In this document: positions 11,513 through 21,479 of the stretch, piece by piece | Layout: each line of letters opens with the position of its first letter | Numbering within the stretch: position 1 is the stretch's first letter | DNA from: Mesodorylaimus sp. YZB2_4 | Lineage: Eukaryota; Nematoda; Enoplea; Dorylaimida; Dorylaimidae | Length of the DNA stretch: 64,000 nt | Assembly: GCA_030248295.1 (NCBI GenBank) | Contig: JASANH010000220.1 | Span: forward strand, 744,001-808,000 | Reading direction: 5' to 3' | Notes under the pieces: generated by a model | What the model saw: only the letters and a program-made list of their open reading frames with translations | Database searches by the model: none | Told to the model about the DNA's origin: nothing | Translations under genes and position numbers: made by a program

Positions 11513-13307
11513 ATGGCGAGCGAAAACGTGGCTCAAAATATGTCACCCTCGGAAAAATTGAACGAAAAGGAGCTTTTAGGTAAGGAAATACATGTTTTTG
11601 AGTTCAGTGAACAAAAAATTTTTCTTTCGTCGTCAGTTCCCAACGTAAAAGGAAAAGTAAAGTGGTTCAACGTGGAGCTCGGTTACGGCTTCATCAATCG
11701 TGACGACACGAACGAAGACGTTTTCGTCCATCACGTAAGCTGAAATTACTTTTTTCGTGTGGAAGTTTCTTAAAAGTGCCTCCACGTTTTGTTTGAAAAA
11801 ATTGCGCGTTTTCAGACGGCCATCAAAAAGTACAACACCCGACACCAGTTGAGCTCTTTGGCGGACGGAGAATTGGTGGAATTCAGCGTCGTTCTCGGAA
11901 AGAAAGTGAGTGCTAGTACTTTTGTGTTACGAGTTTGGAAATGCGGTGTTTCCGGTTGCAGGGCAAGGAGGCCTCGAACGTCACCGGACCGAATGGCGAG
12001 CACGTGAAGGGCAGTCGTTTCGCCAGTAATCTCTACGCTGGCCGCTTTCGTTTTCGGGGCGGGTGGAATTTCAGCGCCCAGGGTGGTCGCCGTCGTTACT
12101 TCAGTCGTCGGCGATACCAAGATCGACCGGACAAGGAAGGACATCCGGAAGATATGAAGCAAGCTATCGACGGCAAGGTGGACGATCGAGACGGCAAAGA
12201 ATCGAACCGTGTCAAGAAATACTCGAAATCTCGTCGCATCGTGGGTAATGCTGGATTCGGTGGCGATCATCCCTTGAAGCGCAGCAGCTCGCTTCCCTCG
12301 GATGTAAGTGGTTCCGTGCAGTCGGCTAAACACATCGCCAATTCACATTTGTAGCTCGGTCGTTACGCCAATGGCAACTTCCAACACGGAGGCCGTCGTC
12401 GTCGAGGAGCTCGCGGAAACAACGGGCGTCCGTTTTACCGAGCTACGCGTCGCGGTCCTCGCACGAGCGAAAAAGAGCACGCGCCGGATCAAGCCAAGAA
12501 AGTTGAAGGTACAAAAAGTGAATGGGATTTTGAAGAAATAATCGCGTTTTTTATCGAATTTAGGTGACGTTCCGCGTCCCGAAAACGAGAAGGAACAAAG
12601 CGGAGACAAGGGTACTTCGCGCCAGGGTTATCTGCCCTATTCGAAGCATAGATAGCCTTTGTTGCAGGGAGCGCGAAGGAACGCAGGTCGGCCGGGCGAC
12701 GTCGGGTGACCGAAGAAAAGTCAGAAAAGAGCGAAGCTACGTTGAACGAAAAGTCCGAGAAAAGCGAGCAATCGCAAGGAAAGAAATACGGCGGGAGGGG
12801 AAACAGGACCAAGAAAATTTCGGGTAAAAACAGTCGCTTTTTTCTTCGATTCATTATCCGTAGTGTAAAATATTTAGAACCCGCTGGCGAAAAAGTGGAA
12901 GGTTCGAAAGTGACCGGCAGCGTCGAGGAAGATCAACGCCAGATCAAAGACGACAGCGGCGACTGCGGCAAGGGCAAAGGTAGGCTGCGGTCTAATCGAA
13001 GCGAACAAACTTTGTTGAACAGGAAGCCATTTCAGATCATCAACGTCGCGGTGGAAGGTGGCGCAACAAAGGCAGGCGGGGCGGGGGTGGTCGCAGCTCG
13101 AGCGTTGACTTGTCGACGCAGACACCGAGCACTCGCGAGGACTCGAAATCGGAACAAGAATTGCACGGTGGGAACGGCGACGGTGGCAAAGTTGGCTCGC
13201 CAGCCACGAACGTGAGCCAAACGGTGAGTGCGTGCGAAACGTGTAAGTGACTGGCATCATTACAGATCGTTCAGCAAAGTGGCGAGGCTGTCGTCGGTGA
13301 AGCCTGA
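11513..13307 (+). CDS. YBX1: Y-box cold-shock RNA/DNA-binding protein, copy 1
   Basis: Ten exons join in frame: 11513-11579, 11637-11734, 11816-11905, 11962-12303, 12355-12508, 12564-12611, 12668-12823, 12878-12979, 13036-13223 and 13266-13307, giving 428 residues. Residues about 23-100 form a cold-shock domain: [17 protein letters not shown] contains the RNP1 motif, DVFVHH is RNP2, and ASNVTGPNG is the typical end of the animal Y-box domain. The long C-terminal half alternates Arg/Gly-rich and acidic Lys/Glu stretches, like the basic/aromatic islands of Y-box proteins that package mRNA. Y-box proteins bind single-stranded nucleic acid and act in mRNA storage, translation control and transcription. 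The exon 9 acceptor was chosen at 13034-13035 because it keeps an RGG-rich frame; a nearby acceptor at 13021 is possible. Confidence 0.93.
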
Positions 13308-13500
13308 GGGTGATTCAGCAGCGAAGATTAAAGAAGCTCAACAGTGATTTATCCAAAATATTCTGAACAGCTGCTGTTTTTTTCGAAACCCCGATTTATT
13401 TACTACTTTTTCGTTTTCCTGTTGAGCTTTGGGTTTTTTGTTGAGTTCGGCTGTCTTGAAATTTTTTGATGAAACTATGAATTTATAATCGTTTTAGCTG

Positions 13501-14340
13501 AGCGGAACTTATATTGTAGTTTGGAGGAAGCTCAATAGGTTTGCGAACCACAGAACATTGTTAGTACCTCGAGGGGAGCTAATTTCTGTGTGCAGGGTTC
13601 CCACGAACTCTGAATGCCCTGAAAAACCTGAGAAGCCCTGATTTTCAGTGTTGACCTGAAACTTCTGGAATCTCTGCCCAAAAAACCTTAATTTGCGTGC
13701 GCTATCGCGACCAGCGTCGACCTTTCTAGTCCGAATTTTGAACTTAGAAGTTAGAGTCGTACGCCGTCCGCGTCAAATATTTACAATCGTTACCGAAAGT
13801 TTTGAGTTTTTTGGCTTATTAGGAGCCTTAAAAAAGCCTTATTTTCAATTTTTTAAAGTCCGTTGGAGCCCTGTGTGCATTTCAGGTGACTGGGGATTGA
13901 AGTGTGCGCCACGTTGTCCTCAGCGCTCCCTGCTCGCCTGGTTTCGGTTTGACCATCTCGCACGTCTTTCCTGTAGCCTTATAAAGACCAGATGACTGAT
14001 ATCCAACTTTGTATGCGAACGACACCTGAAAAGTTCTTGCCCAGTGCTTGCTTTCAGAATGCTTGGTTTATCACATGATGAATCTTATGCCATTCTCTCG
14101 AGTCTTGCATTAGTCAAGCTATTCATTGTAATCGTATCATTCGGTGTTTGGCAGGGGAATGTTGCAAAACGCTGCGATTAGTGCAGACATAGTCGTCACG
14201 ATCTTGTTGCATGTTCAATGTCTGCCTGGCACTTTTGGTCACGACCAATGGTCGCAGGCTGGATGTCTGTTTCACGTCAGCCATCTTCCAAGCAGCATGC
14301 ACACAAGACCCCACATGCACGAGTCACAGGCTGATCTCAT
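13501..14340. other. No gene seen
   Basis: This 0.8 kb between the Y-box arm and the decayed gene has only short, unconvincing reading frames and no recognisable repeat. Confidence 0.4.
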
Positions 14341-14399
14341 CACGGATCAGCCTTCGTTCTCCCCCGCTCACGTCGCTGCTCGGTTGAACACTTCGACGA

Positions 14400-15111
14400 G
14401 TTCCGCAGTCGAAGTGTTCCGCTTCTTCGGCTCAAAGCACGGCAGGTCGCCAATGGGACATGGCTGGAGAAGAACACTTGCTAATGTTGAAGTCAGAACG
14501 GACGTATGTACATACAGCTGGCACAACACAGCCTGGTCAACCCATAGATTCGGGCACATGAGGCAGTCCTCGCGTCCTTCGGCGCACACCACTTGCTGTT
14601 GCAGCATGTAGTCCTCGAATCAGATCATGCACTCCTGCGCGGTTCCCATTTGAATGGCAGCGTCCAGGTTGATTTGTCGAGCTTCTTCCGCGTCCAACTT
14701 TGACTACAGTTTCTGGCACTTCTACACAGGACAAGCTTGGTAGGAGTTTGCAGAGAAAACTATCTGATTTATGTAGTGGCCTGCTCGTAAAAGTACAAGG
14801 CTTCTTCGACTAAACGAATCTCATTCATAAAAACCAGTGGAGCGAGCTTTCTTCTTGCTCCAAGTGTCTTGTCTTTCACGACTCGCATCTGATTCTTCCA
14901 GTTGGCCGTCTGCAAGCCAAGACGGGTACTGCAAACAGTCACTTCTCCAACACTGCTCATCACCTCGACGGATTCGGCTTTGGACTAGTGGACTTCCCAG
15001 TCTTTTCACGTCCACTTCTCGGTGCCGATGAGCTGGTCGAGTCCTTCCGCGATCGAGGACATTGCCACTGGGCGCGCATACTCGAGGCCTTTCTGGACTT
15101 GACGCAACCAA
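14400..15111 (-). pseudogene. Decayed protein-coding fragment, family unknown
   Basis: On the minus strand one frame from 15111 reads coding-like sequence (QVQKGLEYARPVAMSS, AEGLDQLIGTEKW, VMSSVGEV, ALYFYEQATT) interrupted by two stops. A further segment near 14600-14700 reads LDAEEARQINLDAAIQMG, then AQECMI, a TGA stop, FEDYM and CAEGREDCLMC. The last part has Cys spacing that hints at a RING-like zinc finger in which the TGA replaced a Cys codon, but this is a guess. No intact reading frame survives, so it is called a pseudogene. Confidence 0.4.
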
Positions 15112-15814
15112 TCAAAGCAAACTAAAAAAGGGAACAGTTTTCTCTGACGAAACAGCCCGCAAGAAGCACAAAATACTAATTATGCTGCAGTCAACTAGAT
15201 AGATTCTCGCCCTTATCCTCTGGCGTTTAATTCATCCAGCTTTTTGAGCCAAACCAGGACCCGAACTAGACCAGATGACTATTTTTACTAAACCAGGATC
15301 GAACCAGTCGAATCAGGAACGAAATAAACCACGGTTTTTGGCGCTATAGTCAGGCTAGACCATGCAAGCTTGTACCTAGCAAACCTGGCGCTTGTTCGAT
15401 TGCAGTAAAGATCAAGAAAAGCCCACGATAATTCCTAGTTCATGAATGTCCTTTCACCAGATGCTATTTGAACTGATAACTTTTCTATTTTTGCACTGTC
15501 TGTCAGTGTGAAATGATATAAGGCAGGCGGGTTGGTCCTAATTGGCCTTCAAAACGCTGATCCTGGTTCGGCTCGGTGTGTTCGATCGAAGCTGGACTGC
15601 ATGTACCCGTAGATATTCGGAGGGAGAGTCAATTAGCTTTGTTTTCTCCAAGCATGCATTCGAGTACGTGGCATCCAAGATCCATGCATTACATACAATC
15701 CTGTTAGCCAGATGAGCCCACTCGGACGACTAGAACAAAGGAAGAGTCGATTGTGTGTCAGATCAGAATGTCAAAAAATGAAGATCAACAGTCTCAAGAT
15801 CAGCCACCCTGTCC

Positions 15815-15912
15815 CCCTAGCAACAGTCAGTGCTGCAAAGCAAAGAAGTGGACACCACAAAAGACATCTTCCCAACACAGCTTTCATCAAACCAAACTTT
15901 TCGCTTCCAATA
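15815..15912 (+). repeat. Left half of an interrupted dispersed repeat
   Basis: This segment (GACACCACAAAA, CAACACAGCTTTCATCAAACC) matches 63860-63930 near the end of the window and stops exactly where the LINE fragment begins. The matching right half is at 16656-16745. Confidence 0.7.
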
Positions 15913-16655
15913 GCGTACCGTAGAGTATTCGGGACAGACCAATAGAATTTGTTCCAGAGGTGTCTTACCTGGGTGTTATCATCAGTCCTGACTTGAAATT
16001 CTCAGAACATGTTTCTAGTGTTTTTAAAAAAATGTAATGTTATGATTGGGGCCCTGAGACGCAAACTTGGAAATCATTTATCTTCTAAAGTCTTTGGTGA
16101 TGTTTATTCTGCTTGTATTCGGTCTATTCTTGAATATGGGTGTGTCGCATGGGCACTCACTCTGAAAGGGGATATATCTAATCTTGAACGTGCACATTTA
16201 TATGCCTTGAGGCTGTACTTAAACGATTTTACTGTGTCCTATGCAGAGGGTCTGCGCAGGGCTGGTTGGTCCTCACTTCTGGATAGACGTAACTGTTTGA
16301 AACTGTGTCAGTTTTACAAATTCTATCATGGCCATCATGACTTTGGGAACGCTCGTTTTTTGCATCGATCTGAGTTGCGTTCGAGTGATAGGACATGTGA
16401 AGCCCATCATTTGATTATCCCAAGGCACTTTTACGAGGGTTTTAAACAAAGTTTCATCTTTTCGACAATTTCTTTATGGAATCAGTTGTCTGAGGTAGTG
16501 GCGCTATCTGACTGGCCCCTTTTTCGACAAGGTTTATCTAGGCTAGTTTTTAAGTAATCGTGTTTCCCTTATTGTATTTCTGTGTTTTATACTCCCTGAG
16601 TGCGCCTGTGGTGCTTGAGTATAAATAAAGTATGAAGTATGAAGTATGAAGTATA
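15913..16655 (+). mobile_element. 5'-truncated LINE (CR1/jockey-like) reverse-transcriptase tail
   Basis: An open frame from about 15945 to 16557 encodes the C-terminal end of a non-LTR retrotransposon polyprotein: VSYLGVIISPDLKFSEHV, RSILEYGCVAW, and a final FSTISLWNQLSEV block followed by a stop. This is the usual end of CR1/L2/jockey-type ORF2 proteins. The 3' end is a run of TATGAAG units, a typical short-repeat LINE tail. The upstream reverse transcriptase core and endonuclease are missing, so the copy is truncated and inactive. Its ends are defined by comparison with the uninterrupted repeat at 63.9 kb. Confidence 0.85.
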
Positions 16656-16745
16656 ACCACGCATCAAATAAACATACAACATCGTCCCAAACTTGCACTT
16701 GAGAAACAACTAATCACCACTCCGACAACCCTACTTTTCTCCACC
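16656..16745 (+). repeat. Right half of the interrupted dispersed repeat
   Basis: ACCACGCATC, ATCGTCCCAAACTTGCACTT and CACTCCGACAACCCT match 63930-64000. Together with 15815-15912 it forms one repeat split by the LINE. A poly-C run follows at about 16787-16802. Confidence 0.7.
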
Positions 16746-16950
16746 CCTACTATCCTACTACTAGACTCCAACACTTTAACAAAAGAGACCCCCCCCCCCC
16801 CCATAAAACCATGACCCCCTCAACTTACATATCATCCATTTCCTGCATACGCACCAATGTGTCAGAAAACGAAAAATTCAACCCTCTTTAACTACACTAT
16901 ACTCCAATCCACGTGTTGCTACCCCCTGCTTCCGCGCGCACTCCTCACTC

Positions 16951-17838
16951 TCACCAATCCACTTCGATGCCGTGCTGTCCACTCAAGTGATCGCGAAGCT
17001 TCTGTTTCGTGTCCGAGATGACCGAGAAAACGCACAGGCCGCAATAATAATTGCCCTTGGCCGTCGTCGCCCCCGAACTACTTCCTTGCCTGAAATGCCA
17101 TGCAATGACCAGTCAGCACAGTAGCCACTCCTCGACCACTTGTCCCTTCGACAACTTACCCATCCACTCCATCGTTGCCATCAGCCACCACCACGTCCCC
17201 GGCGTCCATCACTTCGCCCTTGAAACAACGTTTGAACGTGTTCCACAATTCGTCAAAGTCCGTCGAATCTTCGTAATTGCTGTCTTTATCTGCTTGACGA
17301 TTGTGCTTCGATCGGATGTGGAAGTATATTTAAGGAAGGTGCTTAGTTTTGAGCTCGCACAATTTGCATTTGAACGACTGGAATGGCGAGTGAGAACGGG
17401 CGTGTTGCAAGCACGAGATCTCCAGATTGCACTTCCTCGCAACGCTTAACGATTTCGAGCACAAATTGCAAGATATGCTGTTCTTGGCGCACCGCTTTTT
17501 CAGCAGCCCTCGCAAACGACGGAGCAAATCCTTTTGCGACTGCCTGTCACAAGACAAAAAAAAGGGTTGACGGCCACAGATGGCGAGGGTCGATGGCAGG
17601 AAGCTCAAATCCATTCGGCAAGCTGCAAACTTGACCAGCACCCATCGGAGGAGATCTGAGTATGAGACATGCCCCAACCACCTTCTGACAATGCTTACAC
17701 CGGCTCCTGAACTGAAGCGTCGCCCCCTACTCCGTTCTCGACTTGCATGGGCGCGTCTTGGCCAGCATCACCTTCGTCGACTGGACTGAACATCTGATTA
17801 ACCAACTCATCGAAGGGCCGCTTGACCGGAGGAATCAT
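16951..17838 (-). CDS. C2H2 zinc-finger protein with an in-frame TAA in one finger
   Basis: Three exons, 17699-17838, 17160-17543 and 16951-17089, join in phase (2/2) to 220 residues from the Met MIPPVKRPFDELVNQMF. A central finger reads FKCKLCELKTKHLP, then TAA (17330-17332), then IYFHIRSKH. Counting the stop as one residue, this is a perfect C-x2-C-x12-H-x4-H finger. A second C2H2-like unit precedes it (CNLC ... HARSH) and a third ends the protein (YYCGLCVF ... DHLSGQH). The linker is acidic. Everything downstream of the TAA keeps frame and a conserved-looking intron, so the stop is either recent, read through, or a sequence error. An exon at 19742-19930 might belong to the 5' end of this gene. 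Confidence 0.6.
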
Positions 17839-18069
17839 TCGGCTGTACTCCAGTAGAAAAACAAGACTCGCTAGGAAAACAATGACTGAAAAACTGGCAC
17901 GAGGAAAATCCTAAACCCTGGGAAAAAAGGATCGTAAATTTCTGATGAGGATGCCCTCGTAATATGACTGGGTCCGTATTACTGATGGGAGCTTTTGCGC
18001 CACGCTAAAAACCCAGGGCAGCCAACCAAGTCTTCCGACCTAGTACATGGCTGAAACGTCACCCCATTT

Positions 18070-19603
18070 GCCGGTGTCTCATGTCAAACCACCCTCATAT
18101 CAATGTAGCCGGGAGGGATACTTTGACATGGATATTTGCCGCCCATGTCAAAGTAACCTCTGGTCATTACCCGACCCAGGCCAAAGCAATTGTCCTTCGT
18201 TCTATAAAATGATGCCCCGTGAGTTGTCGAATGGCCAGTGGGCAATTTTGCGCTCATCCATGCGGTTCGTCGCTTCGTGGACTTTGATTTCAAATTTCAC
18301 TTTTTCATGGAATAGAAAACGCACAACGAGATTCTTGTGCGCTTGGCTGTGGCCAATACCCAGATGAATTCGACGATAAAGCAAAGCGAGCACTGCGACA
18401 AAAAGCTGGTCGTCCGTAGTCAAGAGTGGACGGGTCCTTTATCATCTGAAAGATTCAGGTGAAGGCGTGAAGAAAACTCGAGAGAAGATCGCTGATGCCC
18501 AATACGTAATCGCTGGTGAATATTCAAAGCGAAGCGTTTTGAAATGCACGCACGCTGATCTGGATGGTGGCTATTTTGGGATGAAGAACTCCCAACAGTA
18601 AGCCTGTGATTGACTTTTCCAAAACTAAACTGAAACACGCCTTATTTTATCTACGCTGGAAGAATGCAGCGCAGCATTGGTGGCCCGGATTATCCGCTGA
18701 CGTCCGTCCGTATATCCGAGAGTGCGAGCGATGTCAGCTAGCATCCGAATCATGGCCTATGTCCAGACGTACTGCATCCAATACGAGTTACGTCAGAATT
18801 AGGATACCGATGGTGTGTCGACTTAATTGGGCCGTTGCATGAAACTGAGAACGAGAACAGGTATGGTTTTTAGAAAATTCAACAGATGCTTCAGCTGAGA
18901 CGGTGTCCACAGCCTAGGATAGTCTAGCAATTTTGAGCGTTCTGTGGTAAAGAATTTCCCGCCGTCTGTAGTTACTCTGATACTGCTAGCCTCTCGTTTT
19001 AATTGCACCTACAGTAGCCCCACACAGCAGTAATTCAAATCTAACAGTTTATGTCTTTAGATATATAGCAATGGCCACTGAATATTTAACGCGATTTGCT
19101 GTGGCAAAACCACTTTCGAACGGTCAGCCGATGCGTATATCAGGTCAAGTCAAATTGATCGGGAGACCTCCTGGGGAACCGAGGTGTAACTACAAGCTGC
19201 CGCCGACATTCTGAACACGCAGATTTGTCGCTATGCTTTTCAAGGAGAACGTTGCTTCTGGGTTCCGTTTGCACCAGAGAAATGTACATCTGACGAAGCC
19301 CGTATTTTCATCGTGAACAGAAACCAACATTTTGAGCCCTTGTATAAATGGTGCTACACTCCGAATTTTCTTGCACTTGTCCCTCAATATTTAAATATCC
19401 ACTATGTACTGTACATTCTGTGTCTTCGTTGACAAAGGTAGTGCTTGTTAGAAAGAAATATCAGGTCGAAAATATTTTGTAACTTCAAAAATTATTCCCA
19501 AATACTTTGACATGACCCTGGTTACATTGACATGGCCAGCTACTTTGACATGGGCAAACGCCCATGTCAACCTATCCCGGTTACTTTGACATGTGAAACC
19601 GGC
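18070..19603 (+). mobile_element. TIR element with integrase-derived gene (Ginger/KRBA2-like)
   Basis: Both ends begin GCCGGT(G/T)TC and carry repeats of CATGTCAAAGTA in both orientations (18080-18165 and 19500-19603). Inside, the plus strand encodes a broken integrase-like protein. About 18358-18420 reads QYPDEFDDKAKRALRQKA. From 18420 it reads KSGRVLYHLKDSGEG. An H2C2-type zinc-binding region near 18650-18740 has HWWPGLSADVRPYIRECERC. The start of the catalytic core reads WCVDLIGPLHETENEN, continuing after a GT-AG interval (18858-19062) as YIAMATEYLTRFAVAKPL. Stops and frame breaks show it is inactive. No clear target duplication was found. The superfamily name is my best guess. Confidence 0.7.
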
Positions 19604-19741
19604 TCCGTGCAGAGTATCGATTGCCAGTCGAGCCTCTACACCCTGGATAACCCATACGCCGCATATTGCATCATTACGTGTGTCTTAGGCCCAATTATTG
19701 GCGAAGCCCGTCACCAAAAGAGGCAGTCAGTGCCCACTTAC

Positions 19742-19930
19742 TGAAGCTATCGGACCGCACGTGGGACTGTCCGCCAAATGATCGTCGACGTCTTCCATAT
19801 CGAAATATTTGCCCCGCACGGAACGCAAGTCAGCGTCGAAAACGTTCCTTGGCCGTGACCGATGGGCGCGTGACGCTCCATCACCGATCGATCGGCAGTT
19901 CGGAAAATAGGGAAATGAAGATAAACGCAT
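19742..19930 (-). CDS. Possible coding exon, may be the 5' exon of the zinc-finger gene
   Basis: From an in-frame ATG at 19930 the minus strand reads MRLSSFPYFPNC ... RSRPRNVFDADLRSVRGKYF, DMEDVDDHLADSPTCGPIAS, and then meets a strong donor, GTAAGT, at 19736-19741. The protein is unrecognised. In phase, this exon could splice to a TAC just upstream of the zinc-finger Met at 17838 (acceptor TTTCTACTGGAG), which would place the whole 18070-19603 element inside the intron. This is inference from frame and splice signals only. Confidence 0.35.
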
Positions 19931-20129
19931 CGATTGCACTCGTGAACGCTGGCCATGTTCGTTTCTAAGAATTCTGTATTCGTCGTATCGTTTGATCTGA
20001 TTTTGCACAAATCAATAGCGCTACTTATTCGAGGGCAAGTGCAAAAACAACGGGAAAACGTTCCGAAAAAGATGCAAAGAAGTCTTTTGCGAGAAAAAGC
20101 TAGCCTGGAACATGCGAACTGTATCAGCG

Positions 20130-20225
20130 CATTGATTGGTTGCAGGCCCGCCCTCGAAAGCAGCGCTGATTGGTCAATTCACTCTCTAAGAATTTATGAC
20201 AACTCCCGCGGAGTATAAAGTTTAA
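20130..20225. promoter_or_regulatory. Core-promoter-like cluster: two CCAAT boxes, GC box, TATA
   Basis: ATTGG (CCAAT on the minus strand) occurs at 20135-20139 and 20169-20173, a GC box GCCCGCCC lies between them, and TATAAA is at 20214-20219 on the plus strand. The CCAAT boxes face the exon at 19742-19930. The TATA box faces the other way, where I see no long reading frame. Confidence 0.4.
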
Positions 20226-20678
20226 ACCGGGGCTTTGTGAATAGCTTTTTCTTGAAAACCTGGGCGGCGAAGGCGGCCAGGCAGCACAGAGGCCAGTTTC
20301 GTGTTGATTAGCGTCAGTTGATTTGCGCATATTGATGAAGTCAGTAGTCAACGCAAAGCTTTCACGACGGTCAAAATGCTTCCTTCTGTAGGTCGAAAAT
20401 TGGACAGCGCGAAGTACAAATAAATTATGCGTGCGCTCTGTGTGTAATTTGTGCATCTCTTTGATCAATCGGCTCGAAGACTTCCTCGAGAATCGATCAG
20501 CCGTGTCAACAGCAGTGGGTATTTTTACAACAGCCGTTTATACAAGATTTACCACGAGGAGGGTGAGCATTATTTCCATCCATTTACGCGCATGTGACAC
20601 TCCAAAAGAAAAAGAGATGATCACATCAAATTGATCACATTTCGTAAAAGCATTCTTTCTGATCCGATCGTTCCCGCG

Positions 20679-21119
20679 TCACTTCTTTTGCTTGCCCTGA
20701 AACAATGATTACAGGAGACTGAACAAGCTGGTGTACTTAAAAAACGCAAGTGGACTGACCGATTGTTGCTTGCCGTCAATGGGAGGCATCGGTAGTTTGA
20801 CGCATTCGGTCCAGAAGTTGGCGAATTCTTCGCTCATTCGATCAGCTTGAGCAGTTGGACTGGGCGATTTTTCGATTTCGGCAATGGCGCTTTTGATTTC
20901 TTTCTCCAAACGTTCCATGTCCTCGTTCGGCAGCAGTGCCGTCAGACCAGCGAAATCGTTGTCTAGAATCCAGTCAGGCACTTTCTGCAGCGGTCGCCCC
21001 TCTCGGATCCCCGGCTGACGACGTTCCAACCCGACACGATTCAGCTCGGCTTCGGATACATTCGCCCGTTTCGCCCAGTCGCCCAACGTCTTTTCGGTCT
21101 TTTCTCCAGTTCGGGACAT
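20679..21119 (-). CDS. Small unknown protein, 125 residues
   Basis: The first exon, 20760-21119, begins at ATG and encodes MSRTGEKTEKTLGDWAKRAN, a Pro/Arg-rich IREGRPLQKVPDWILDNDF stretch, and helical Glu/Lys-rich sequence to DGKQQS. A GTCAGT donor and a TTTCAG acceptor lead to an 18-nt last exon (20679-20696) reading GKQKK and a stop. No signal peptide, membrane segment or known domain is visible. Codon use and the clean splice pair support a real gene. I do not recognise the family. Confidence 0.6.
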
Positions 21120-21479
21120 TGCTGATCCGAAAGAGATTCCACTCAGTGGCTAACCACTAAGCACAGCTGACCACTCACGAGCAGCTAGACGACACAACAT
21201 CAAGCAGCTGACTACGGGTCACGTATCTATTTATATACAAGTCGAACCCAAGTGTGCACTGTCTGCCTTTACACTCTCTTCTTTGTGGAAAGGCGTTGAT
21301 TTGGAGAACCATTATCGCCGCGACCCTACTGCCTATTCCGCGTCCCTATTCCTTGATAGTTCCTCGCTGTATGTTCCTGAACGGGGTGCCACATCACCAC
21401 TTCGATCCACTATTATCCGGCTCTGCGACACGGATCGATTGCCAGACGAGTCTGCTGTACATTTATAGGCTTTTTATTC

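Larger units (their letters stand above)
11312..13500 (+). repeat. Left arm of a 2.2 kb inverted duplication
   Basis: This arm is the reverse complement of about 21480-23668, so that position x here pairs with 34980-x. The coding spans are exactly the same length (1795 bp including introns), meaning no net indels. Similarity begins near ACTGAACTCAAATTTACC and ends near the TTTATA tract after the gene. Scattered substitutions are visible, in introns and at synonymous sites as well as in a few codons. Confidence 0.93.

Noticed and set aside
12874..13260. 128-codon frame antisense to the Y-box gene, repeated in the other arm
   Set aside because: Mirror of the RGG-rich coding strand; its presence in both arms follows from the duplication, not from selection on this frame.
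14144..14611. 155-codon plus-strand frame
   Set aside because: Lies opposite the decayed coding fragment and shows no family resemblance or splice context.
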